Assembly (NCBI GenBank): GCA_026398275.1
Contig: JAPLTF010000054.1
Span: forward strand, 1 to 57,976
Reading direction: 5' to 3'
Length of the DNA stretch: 57,976 nt
Origin: Verrucomicrobiota bacterium
Lineage (GTDB): Bacteria > Verrucomicrobiota > Verrucomicrobiia > Chthoniobacterales > Terrimicrobiaceae
The translations under genes were made by a program, and so were the position numbers. Below are positions 36,441 to 43,826 of this stretch, piece by piece. The first letter of the stretch is position 1, and each line of letters opens with the position of its first letter. A model generated the notes under the pieces. That model made no database searches and had not been told where the DNA came from. It saw only the letters and a list, made by a program, of their open reading frames with translations.

Positions 36441-36476
36441 ATGAAATCCAGCAGCCCAACCCTTCCCCGCCAGTGA
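36441..36476 (+). CDS. Putative 11-residue leader peptide coupled to korA
   Basis: An ATG at 36441 opens an 11-codon frame (MKSSSPTLPRQ) whose TGA overlaps the korA GTG as GTGA. No strong Shine-Dalgarno is seen before either start. It could set korA translation by coupling, or be chance. Confidence 0.3.
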   Translation: MKSSSPTLPRQ

Positions 36477-38260
36477 GTAATCCCAGTTCCATCAGCAACA
36501 GCGTCATCCGCATCGCGGGCAATTCCCAGGATGGCATCCAGTCGGTCGGCACCATGCTGGCCCGGATGGCCGGCCGGATCGACATGGACGTGATGACCTA
36601 CATGACGATCCCCTCGACGATCTCGGGCGGGCCTTCGATTTTCCAGGTCCACATGGGCACGGCCACGGTGCTCACCCCGGGCGACCTCGCGGACGTTCTG
36701 GTCGCATTTTACCAGCACTCGTATGAGAACCACATCGAGAGCCTGCGCGATGGCGGGGTCCTGATCTACGACGACACCCATGTGGATCCCGACCTCGATG
36801 CCCTGCGGCAGCGGCGGATCACGCCGGTGGCGGTTCCGATGACCGCGCTCACCGTGGAGACGGTGGGCGGAACGGGCACGCAGAAGGGGAAAAATATCTT
36901 CCTGCTCGGGCTTCTCACACGGGTTTACCGGCTGGACTACGACAAGGTCGCGGCGCTCGTCAAAGAGCAGTTCCGCGGCAAGGACGAGTCGGTCGTTCGC
37001 AACAACCTCCTCGCTCTCGAGGCCGGCTACGCCTACCAGATCGGCGACGTCGGATCGTTTTTTACTTTTGACATCAAACCCGAATCCGGGGAGACGAATG
37101 TCACGATGACCGGCAACCAGGCGCTCGCTTACGGTGCCATCGCGGGCGGCATCCGGTTTGGTGCGGGCTATCCGATCACCCCATGGACGGAGGTCATGGA
37201 AATCCTCCGCCGCGAGCTGCCCCGCTACGGCGGCACATTCATCCAGACCGAGGATGAGCTGGCGGCCATCGCAGCGGCGATCGGCGGGGCCTACGGCGGG
37301 ACTCCCTCGCTCACCGGATCTTCCGGGCCGGGCATCTCGCTCAAGACCGAGGCGCTCGGGTTCGCGGTGATGTCGGAGCTGCCGCTGGTCATCATCGACG
37401 TGCAGCGCGGGGGACCATCGACCGGCCTCCCCACGAATGTCGAGCAGTCGGATCTCTCGATCGCGCTCAATGGCAGCCACGGCGACGCGCCGCGCGTCGT
37501 CCTCGCCGCCGCGAACGTGGAGGATTGCTTTTATATCATGATCGAGGCCGCGCAGATCGCCCGTCGGTTCAGCGTCCCGGTCATCGTCCTCTCCGATCAG
37601 GCGCTCGCAACCCGGCTCGAGGCCTTTCCCTATCCGAACCTCGATTCGCTGGTCGAGGAGCCGTCGCTCAATCTCGCGACCCGCGAGTCGCACAAGCCGT
37701 ATCCGCTGGACGCCCCGACCCACCACGCGCCTCCGGGAACAAAGGTCGTCGACGGGCGGTATCCGACGATCACCGGTCTCGAGCACGACGAATACGGGAA
37801 CCCGTCCGGAAGCGCGCAGATGCACACCCGCATGACCCATCGCCGGAGCGACAAGCTCCGCCGCCTGGCCGCCGAGCTGCCGCCGCCGGAGGTCTATGGG
37901 GCGAAGGATGCCAGGACATTGCTGGTGGGGTGGGGGTCCACCTGCGGCGTGATCCGCTCGGTGGTCGACCAGTCGATCACGTCCGGGGAACCGCTGGCCG
38001 CGCTTCACCTGCGGAACCTGAACCCGCTGCCTCCCTCGCTCGCGGAGATCTTTGCAAAATATGACAACGTCCTCGTCGTCGAGCTCAACGAGGGCGGCGT
38101 CAACGGCTGCGGACAGCTCGGCAGGCTGCTGCGCGCGGAAACATGCCAGCCTCAAATTCGTGGAATCACAAAATCCGATGGCGGATCGTTCCGCGTGAGC
38201 GAGGTTCTCGAGCGCGTCCGCGGAATCCTCGAGTCCACGCGCCGCCCCGCCACACTTTAA
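36473..38260 (+). CDS. korA: 2-oxoacid:ferredoxin oxidoreductase, gamma-alpha fusion subunit
   Basis: 595 residues. Residues 1-185 are the gamma domain (VIRIAGNSQDGIQSVGTML, ISGGPSIFQVHMG) and residues 205-595 the alpha domain, with GAGYPITPWTEVMEIL, TGSSGPGISLKTEALG and IDVQRGGPSTGLPT. With the beta subunit it makes acyl-CoA and reduced ferredoxin from a 2-oxoacid and CoA, or the reverse; 2-oxoglutarate is the usual substrate for this architecture, but pyruvate or branched acids are possible. The GTG start at 36473 is chosen from the family start and the overlap with a small upstream frame. The beta subunit starts four bases on. Confidence 0.88.
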   Translation: MSNPSSISNSVIRIAGNSQDGIQSVGTMLARMAGRIDMDVMTYMTIPSTISGGPSIFQVHMGTATVLTPGDLADVLVAFYQHSYENHIESLRDGGVLIYDDTHVDPDLDALRQRRITPVAVPMTALTVETVGGTGTQKGKNIFLLGLLTRVYRLDYDKVAALVKEQFRGKDESVVRNNLLALEAGYAYQIGDVGSFFTFDIKPESGETNVTMTGNQALAYGAIAGGIRFGAGYPITPWTEVMEILRRELPRYGGTFIQTEDELAAIAAAIGGAYGGTPSLTGSSGPGISLKTEALGFAVMSELPLVIIDVQRGGPSTGLPTNVEQSDLSIALNGSHGDAPRVVLAAANVEDCFYIMIEAAQIARRFSVPVIVLSDQALATRLEAFPYPNLDSLVEEPSLNLATRESHKPYPLDAPTHHAPPGTKVVDGRYPTITGLEHDEYGNPSGSAQMHTRMTHRRSDKLRRLAAELPPPEVYGAKDARTLLVGWGSTCGVIRSVVDQSITSGEPLAALHLRNLNPLPPSLAEIFAKYDNVLVVELNEGGVNGCGQLGRLLRAETCQPQIRGITKSDGGSFRVSEVLERVRGILESTRRPATL

Positions 38261-38264
38261 AATC

Positions 38265-39164
38265 ATGGAAACTGACACTCTCACAATCGAACCCGCCGAA
38301 CCCATGACCCGCGATGATCTGAAGGCCGACCGCCCGACATGGTGTCCGGGCTGCGGAGACTTCAGCGTCCTCGCGATGTATCAAAAGTTCCTCGTGGACC
38401 GGCAGTATCCGCAGGAAAAGATCGCGACCCTCTCTGGCATCGGCTGCTCGTCGAGGTTCCCGTATTTCATCAACACCCACAGCGTCCACTTCATCCACGG
38501 CCGGATCATCCCGTTTGCGACCGCCCTCAGCCTGACCCGCCCGGAGCTCTTTCCGTTTGTCATCATCGGCGACGGCGACGCGTTCTCGATCGGCGGCAAC
38601 CACCTCACCCACGCCGCCCGCAAGAATGTGAACCTGAATGTCATCATTCTCAACAACCAGGTCTACGGACTCACCAAAAAACAGACGTCCCCGACGTCCC
38701 CGCTCGGCTTCCGCTCGAAGACGGACCCCTGGGGGTCGCGCATGACCCCGGTCAACCCGGCGCGCCAGATCATCGGCGCAGGCGCCACGTTCTTTGCCCG
38801 CGCCTCGGCGGCCAATCCCAAACACCTCATCCAAATGTATGAGCGCATGTCCGCGCACGAAGGCTTCAGCGTTCTCGAGGTGCTCTCCGAGTGCGTCCAG
38901 TTCTTCAAGGGCTCGTTCGACGGAGCGTCGAGCGGCAAGGGAGGCGACTTTGTCGAGATCGGCCCGGATCACGATGTGACGGACGAGGGCGCGGCATTCG
39001 CGCTGGCCGAGAAACCGTTCCCGGGAGTCTTCGGCGTATTCCATGAGGTCCGCCGCACCACGCTCAACGAGATGGAGCAGGAGAACATCCGCGCCGTCGC
39101 CCCCGCCGAACTCCAGCGCCCGACGGTCGACAAACTCAAGGACTCGTTCAACCGCCTCACCTGA
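38265..39164 (+). CDS. korB: 2-oxoacid:ferredoxin oxidoreductase, beta subunit
   Basis: 299 residues with the thiamine-diphosphate motif GDGDAFSIGGNHLTHAARKN through NN (IILNNQVYGLTKKQ). Cysteines that hold the single 4Fe-4S cluster are in WCPGCGDF and GIGCSSRFP, with a further one in ECVQFF. It matches two-subunit KorAB-type enzymes that lack extra ferredoxin domains. It follows the gamma-alpha subunit by four bases. A perfect inverted repeat lies 81 bases beyond its stop. Confidence 0.92.
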   Translation: METDTLTIEPAEPMTRDDLKADRPTWCPGCGDFSVLAMYQKFLVDRQYPQEKIATLSGIGCSSRFPYFINTHSVHFIHGRIIPFATALSLTRPELFPFVIIGDGDAFSIGGNHLTHAARKNVNLNVIILNNQVYGLTKKQTSPTSPLGFRSKTDPWGSRMTPVNPARQIIGAGATFFARASAANPKHLIQMYERMSAHEGFSVLEVLSECVQFFKGSFDGASSGKGGDFVEIGPDHDVTDEGAAFALAEKPFPGVFGVFHEVRRTTLNEMEQENIRAVAPAELQRPTVDKLKDSFNRLT

Positions 39165-39245
39165 GGTTGTTGTTGTAGCCGGGGTCTGTGACCCCGGGTC
39201 GCCCGGCTGGCAGCGGGGATCGGCGCTCAGCCCGTCTGCTCTACC

Positions 39246-39304
39246 GTGGCGCAGGCGTCCCGCCTGCGTTCTGGTTCGCTTCGCAGGCGGGACGCCTGCG
39301 CCAC
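39246..39304. repeat. Perfect 23-bp inverted repeat
   Basis: Arms 39246-39268 (GTGGCGCAGGCGTCCCGCCT then GCG) and 39282-39304 are exact reverse complements around a 13-base spacer. It is the best preserved member of the dispersed GC-rich family. No T-run follows on either side, so a simple terminator is unlikely. Confidence 0.9.
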
Positions 39305-39354
39305 TTCACCACTTCCTTCCCTTGCGGCATTGTGAAGATGGGGTAATTTCCGGC

Positions 39355-39888
39355 ATGCACACGCTCTTTGTCCACTGGATCCGGTTGGGATTTTGTCTTT
39401 TGATTTGTGCGGTGATGGCCGGGTGCGCGGTCGATCTGGGGACTTACCCGCCGGCGCAATCGATGGAGGCGGCGGTGCAGACGGTGCTCGCGAAGCAGGG
39501 GTATTATCAGGGGCCGATCGACGGGTCGGTCGGGCCTGCGACGAGCCGGGCGATCCGAAACTACCAGCGCGACCACCAGCTCACGCCGACGGGAACGATC
39601 AATCCGGCGCTCACGGCAAGCATGGGGCTGGGCGGTCAGGCCAATGCGGGGATCGCGCCCGGCTACTATGCCGGGTATGCGGGCTGCTCGCCGTGGTATG
39701 CCGCGCCCACGTATTGGGCGCCGCCGGCAGTCATCGGCCTCGGCTGGGGTGGCGGATGGGGTGGCTGGGGAGGCGGCTGCTGGAACCGGGGATGGGGTGG
39801 CGGCTATGGCGGGTGGAACCGGGGATGGGGTGGCGGCTATGGCGGGTGGAACCGGGGATGGGGCTACGGCCGGGGCTGGTGCCGCTGA
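39355..39888 (+). CDS. Lipoprotein with peptidoglycan-binding domain and Gly/Trp-rich repeat tail
   Basis: 177 residues. The signal peptide ends in VMAGC, a lipobox. Residues 38-80 form a PG_binding_1 domain (GYYQGPIDGSVGPATSRAIR, QLTPTGTINPAL). The C-terminal 55 residues are Gly, Trp, Asn, Arg and Tyr, encoded by three near-identical 33-base units (39780-39865) giving NRGWGGGYGGW repeats. The lipid anchor plus wall-binding domain suggests it ties envelope and peptidoglycan. ATG 39355 is the signal start. Confidence 0.75.
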   Translation: MHTLFVHWIRLGFCLLICAVMAGCAVDLGTYPPAQSMEAAVQTVLAKQGYYQGPIDGSVGPATSRAIRNYQRDHQLTPTGTINPALTASMGLGGQANAGIAPGYYAGYAGCSPWYAAPTYWAPPAVIGLGWGGGWGGWGGGCWNRGWGGGYGGWNRGWGGGYGGWNRGWGYGRGWCR

Positions 39889-40550
39889 GGTTGGTGCCGT
39901 AAAAACAGCGGAAGGGTTGGCCCCAATTCTGTTCACTTTGCGCGACGTGGCGCAGGCGGGACGCCCGCGCCACACCAATCTCCCCGGCTCAGAGCGGCGT
40001 CCAGCGGGAGAGAACCCGCGGAGTCGGTTTGGGATCCGGCCTCCGGAACAGCTTTCGAAAAAAAGTAATGACGAACTTCATTCGCCCGATTCTGCACGCC
40101 AGCACCATCCTCCGCAAGATATCCCGCGCAAAAATCATCCTGACACACACGAATGACAATGGACCGCGGACATCCTGCCCGCTCCGCCATGCGCATGGCC
40201 ACAAAAAGGCGCGAGAAGACACAAAAAAGGATGGGGCAACCAAGCCCGATTCCCATGGCTTTCCTGTTTTTGTGAATCTTTGTGCCTCTTTGTGGCAAAA
40301 GAATCGGGAACTCAATCCCGGCCATTGTCCGGGTGGAATATCCAGAAGGGATGGCCACAAACCGGACTCCCCCGGCGCTGCAGTGACTTTTCCGGCTTCC
40401 CCACCTCCGCGTTCCGATTTTTCCCCGCTCCCCAGCCTCCGGCACGGCATTCAACGGTTCAAGCGATTGTCCGTGCAATTCGCAAAAAAATAGTTGCGCA
40501 ACGCAACGCTTTCGCGGATGCTGCCGCAACCCAAATTTTATACCACGCGT
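39889..40550. other. Repeat-rich intergenic region
   Basis: 662 bases without a convincing gene. It contains a short member of the GC-rich family (39947-39973), a fragment near 40158 (GGACCGCGGACATCCTGCCC), and an AT-richer inverted repeat: TGGCCACAAAAAGGCGCGAG near 40196 pairs with CTTTGTGCCTCTTTGTGGCA near 40279-40298. The last 50 bases precede the next gene. Confidence 0.6.
39947..39973. repeat. Short palindromic member of the GC-rich family
   Basis: GTGGCGCAGGCGGGACGCCC followed by GCGCCAC is a nearly perfect palindrome sharing the GTGGCGCAGGCG arm with the 39246 element. Confidence 0.75.
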
Positions 40551-41612
40551 ATGAAAAAACTTCTCCCTATCCTCCTCGGCGCAACCGCGGTTTTCTCCGG
40601 CAACGCGATTGCTCAGAACGCCACCACGACCCCGGTCGGGGCCATGACTTATACGTTCAATGCAACGGTTGGCCTTGTAAACACTTACATGTCCGTGCCC
40701 CTCACCGACACCCCGGTTTTTTCCGGCCCAGTTCAGTCCGTCGGTAATGCGACGCTGACATTCTCTGGTACCCCGTTCGTTGCCAATGCTCTCGCCCAGG
40801 CCGGGTCTCCATACTTCTTGCGACTCCAGTCTGGTGCACAGATTGGGAGAACAATGCTGGTTACTGCTAATACTGGAAACTCAACTACTGTTGACATTAC
40901 CAATAACACCAGTCAATCCACCAGCCTCACTTCTGGCAACTTTACCGTGGCCGCAGGTGACATGGTTCAGATTTTTGCCGGCGACACCCTTGGCAGCTTT
41001 TTCGGGACCACGGCGAATGCAACCACCGGATACCTGAACGGCATTGCCCTCATGGGTAACGCTACTCTTGCTAGAGCCGATACGGTGAGCATCTACAATA
41101 GGGTGACCGCCAGGCAGGACGCATATTTTTTCAGCACCACGCTTGGATATTGGAGGACGGGTTCCAGCACAGTAAATGCAAACGGTGTGATACTTTATCC
41201 TGATGCGTCGCTCGGCATTACCCGCCGCGCTGGTCGCCCGACTATTTCATTCACGGTGTTGGGTGATGTTCCTGCGGTTGCGCCTAAAATTAAAACTGCC
41301 GGAAATAACCAACCGGTTTATGGAGCCAATCCTTTTCCAGTGGACATGACGCTGGGAACTCTCAATTTGGTAAACTGGACAAGAAATGATCTCTTGGCGA
41401 GGGCCGACACGATTAATATTTTCAATCCTCTACTTGCAAAAATGGATACTTATTACCAGAAAGCGGATGGTTCATGGCGCAAATCTGGAGATACTATCAC
41501 TGACCAATCCTCGTTTTCATTACCGGCAGGTTCGGCGGTAGGTTTTCTTAAACGAGGGGCAGTATCAGGATCTGGCTCGTTCCTAGGTGCAGCGCTGCCC
41601 TATACTCCGTAA
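40551..41612 (+). CDS. Exported TIGR02597-like protein
   Basis: 353 residues with a signal peptide (KKLLPILLGATAVFSGNAIA). The body is beta-rich with Asn, Thr and Ser, and shows LVTANTGNSTTVDITN, GDMVQIFAGDTLGSFFG and two ARADTVSIYN/ARADTINIFN repeats. This resembles the uncharacterised TIGR02597 family of Verrucomicrobia. There is no PEP-CTERM tail. Function is unknown; an extracellular or outer-membrane place is likely. ATG 40551 starts the signal peptide; an in-frame extension to 40494 is ignored. Confidence 0.65.
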   Translation: MKKLLPILLGATAVFSGNAIAQNATTTPVGAMTYTFNATVGLVNTYMSVPLTDTPVFSGPVQSVGNATLTFSGTPFVANALAQAGSPYFLRLQSGAQIGRTMLVTANTGNSTTVDITNNTSQSTSLTSGNFTVAAGDMVQIFAGDTLGSFFGTTANATTGYLNGIALMGNATLARADTVSIYNRVTARQDAYFFSTTLGYWRTGSSTVNANGVILYPDASLGITRRAGRPTISFTVLGDVPAVAPKIKTAGNNQPVYGANPFPVDMTLGTLNLVNWTRNDLLARADTINIFNPLLAKMDTYYQKADGSWRKSGDTITDQSSFSLPAGSAVGFLKRGAVSGSGSFLGAALPYTP

Positions 41613-41664
41613 ATTGTCCAAAATTTTACCCAAACTGGCATCATAATCAAAAGCTGACTCCAAC

Positions 41665-42477
41665 ATGAAAAACATCGCAATGCTCGGCCTCCTAGGGGCT
41701 TTCACAGCCCTTACATCCTCGTTTGCCCAAACGATCTGGACAGACGGCGCCTTCGACACGAACTGGACCTCAACAGCCAACTGGAATACTGGGATTGTTC
41801 CCATCTCCTCAACGAACGTTCAAATTGGCACCCAGCCTACTGCAGACTTGGTAACGATTGACACCGGATTGCCCGTGACTGTGGCTTCTTTCGCGTTTAA
41901 TAACACGCTCAATGGAACTGTTGAGGTTGCTCCTGCCGGTTTCGAGACTCTGCAAGTCAACGGTGCGATCACAAACAACTCCGCATTCACGGACACGTTT
42001 TCTCTAGCGGTGACGGCTGGTGCCAGTGCGGTTTGGTCGGGCCCTTTGAACTTTTCGTCACAGTTAGTTCTTGGGACCAATACAATCACAGCAAGCAATT
42101 TGCTCGCTGTTTCCGGGTTAACTCTTGACGTCAATAGCGCGGCCACATACGGGAAATTTGCTGGGGCAGGCTCCCTCCAGTTGGATAGTTCATTAAATTT
42201 TAACTTTACTGCAGCTACGGGTGCCGGGAGTTGGGACATCGCCAGTATGACGCCGACCGGCACTCTTACAGGCGTCTCGATCGCAGGCACTTATTCAGGC
42301 GCTCTCACCGAAGTGACTCCTGGAAACTGGGCAGCCACATTCAACAGTTTGGACTGGACCTACAAAGCCTCCACAGGCGTTCTGACAGCAGCCGTTCCCG
42401 AGCCCGCCACATGGGCGCTCCTGGCCGGCAGCCTGACGACCGTGATGATCTTCCGCCGTCGTCGTCCGAAGTTCTGA
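41665..42477 (+). CDS. PEP-CTERM sorted surface protein
   Basis: 270 residues. A signal peptide (MLGLLGAFTALTSSFA) leads a beta-rich body that starts with a WTDGAFDTNWTSTANW motif like autotransporter-adhesin repeats. The end is a textbook PEP-CTERM: VPEPATWALLAGSLTTVMIF followed by RRRRPKF. Such tails are cut by an exosortase, with the product sent to the cell surface or exopolysaccharide. No exosortase gene is in the window. Confidence 0.88.
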   Translation: MKNIAMLGLLGAFTALTSSFAQTIWTDGAFDTNWTSTANWNTGIVPISSTNVQIGTQPTADLVTIDTGLPVTVASFAFNNTLNGTVEVAPAGFETLQVNGAITNNSAFTDTFSLAVTAGASAVWSGPLNFSSQLVLGTNTITASNLLAVSGLTLDVNSAATYGKFAGAGSLQLDSSLNFNFTAATGAGSWDIASMTPTGTLTGVSIAGTYSGALTEVTPGNWAATFNSLDWTYKASTGVLTAAVPEPATWALLAGSLTTVMIFRRRRPKF

Positions 42478-42502
42478 TTTTACTGAAACGCGGTATTGCC
42501 CA

Positions 42503-42610
42503 CCCTGCGCCAAACATTCGACTTTATCCCAATTTAAAACTACTTTAACGCCGGGTTTCCTCCGCTTCGCTCCGGTTGTGCGCCCTGCACCAAACATTCG
42601 ACTTTATCCC
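42503..42610. repeat. Two direct repeats of 28 bases
   Basis: CCCTGCGCCAAACATTCGAC and CCCTGCACCAAACATTCGAC, each followed by TTTATCCC, lie 80 bases apart (42503-42530, 42583-42610) and differ at one base. The second copy's core is found inverted at 30543. Confidence 0.85.
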
Positions 42611-42657
42611 TTATTACAAAAGCACCAAATGGTGCTTGGTTTTCCCCACCCGAAAGC

Positions 42658-42694
42658 AAAGAGGACGCGGAGCAATCTGCGTCCTTTTTCTTTA
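42658..42694 (+). terminator. Rho-independent terminator
   Basis: AGGACGC (42662-42668) pairs with GCGTCCT (42679-42685) around a ten-base loop, extended by A-T pairs, and followed by TTTTTCTTT. It lies 180 bases after the PEP-CTERM gene, with repeats in between. Confidence 0.75.
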
Positions 42695-42803
42695 TCTCAG
42701 CCGAAGAGACCAGCCATTCGGTGAGCGTTCCGTAAGCGGGCTTTATCCCGGATCCGGAGATGGAAGAAGTTTTGACAGAATGAACGGAATCGAAGCGGAG
42801 CAA

Positions 42804-42828
42804 GACTGCCGAAGGCAGCCCGCAGGGC
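42804..42828. repeat. Second copy of the GACTGCCG-AGGCAGCCCGCA element
   Basis: GACTGCCGAAGGCAGCCCGC and the next five bases match 30595-30619 with a single difference. The core TGCCG-AGGCAG is itself a small inverted repeat. Confidence 0.65.
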
Positions 42829-43115
42829 GAGCTTTGCGAGTCAAGTAACGGAATGAGCTACACCGAATATTCAGACGATTCGGGTGTAAAGGCCCTTGTG
42901 CCAGGGGTCTGCAGGGCTCAACAGGCGGTTGCTGCGTAACCGTCAGAACGCGGAGGTCTGACCCCTCCAACGTTTACGCCGCTGCGGCATATTGTTTCTG
43001 GAAAGCGGTGCGAGCTTGGCCCAACCACGGGGATTTTTATCGCCCGCCGCGATTTTCTGCGCAGGATTTGCCTTGCACCCGGCGCCGTTTTGCCCCATGT
43101 TCCTACCCCCGCTAC

Positions 43116-43190
43116 GACCCTATCGTCCAGCGGTTAGGACACCGCCCTTTCACGGCGGTAACACGGGTTCGAATCCCGTTAGGGTCGCCA
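43116..43190 (+). tRNA. tRNA-Glu (anticodon TTC)
   Basis: Acceptor GACCCTA/TAGGGTC, anticodon stem CCGCC/GGCGG with loop CTTTCAC giving TTC, T loop TTCGAAT, discriminator G and encoded CCA. A truncated tyrosine recombinase begins 48 bases downstream, so this is the probable attachment site of the island that follows. Confidence 0.94.
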
Positions 43191-43238
43191 TCATTATCAG
43201 CGACTTACGCAAGTCGGGTTGACGGGGATGACAAAAGG

Positions 43239-43826
43239 ATGACAAATCCTGCGTCTCCCCGGCCTCCGAAAAGACCCAAATCGAGCGGCGACCCGACCCT
43301 CATCCGATGCGGCTCGGTCGCCGTCAAAATCTACAAGCTCCGCCGCGAGAAGGGCGCGTATTTCACTGTCTCCTGGCACACGGGACCCAAGCGCAACCGG
43401 CAAAACTTCAAGGCATTCGAGGCTGCGAAAAAGTTCGCCCGCGACCGGGCCGAAGAACTGGCCGCCGGGCAGGTGAACTCCCCCACCGTCATCTGCACGC
43501 GGGATATTGAGGACTGGCTCTGCAAGAGGAGCACGAGTCTCGTCACGCGGAATGATTTCCGGCGGCTGATCATCACGTTGTTCAACTTCGCCCGGCGGCG
43601 AGGCTACCTCCCCCGCGACCGGGAGACCGAAGCCCGCTGGCTGGAAAAACCCAAGATCAAATCCAAGCCGATCCAAATCTTTTCACCGCAGGAAATCGAC
43701 GAGCTGCTCGCCGCCTCGGAGGGACAGCCCCGGCTCGCCATCGCCCTCGGCGCGTTCACCGGGATTCGCTCCGCCGCAATTTTTCAAAGCACGCCCGCGC
43801 GATCAAATTCCACGCCCTCAGGATAA
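43239..43826 (+). pseudogene. Truncated tyrosine recombinase (integrase) beside tRNA-Glu
   Basis: 195 codons remain. The arm-type N-terminal domain (SVAVKIYKLRREKGAYFTVS) and the helical core-binding domain (WLCKRSTSLVTRNDFRRLII) are complete, and the catalytic domain starts (FSPQEIDELLAA, AIALGAFTGIRSA). It keeps only the first catalytic Arg (in GIRSA) and then runs into unrelated sequence shared with the opposite-strand Fic gene. The HxxR and Tyr regions are absent, so it cannot recombine. Placement 48 bases after tRNA-Glu is typical for an integrase at its own attachment site. Confidence 0.8.

Larger units (their letters stand above)
42478..43115. other. Intergenic region with repeats and a terminator
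   Basis: 638 bases with no convincing gene. It holds two direct repeats (42503-42530 and 42583-42610), a small hairpin (42620-42637), a strong terminator (42658-42694), and the GACTGCCG element at 42804. Confidence 0.6.

Noticed and set aside
34622-38305. 1227-codon minus-strand frame
   Set aside because: It is antisense to the NapC-type gene and korA, a usual effect of high GC; the translation is Arg/Asp/Gly-rich with no domain.
39780-39865. CRISPR-like or regulatory tandem repeat
   Set aside because: The 33-base units are in frame within a coding region and encode a Gly/Trp-rich tail without spacers.
42503-42610. CRISPR array
   Set aside because: Only two repeats 80 bases apart with no further unit, and a copy lies elsewhere as a dispersed repeat; no cas genes are present.
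43008-43238. N-terminal extension of the integrase frame across tRNA-Glu
   Set aside because: It reads through the tRNA gene; the protein starts properly at ATG 43239.
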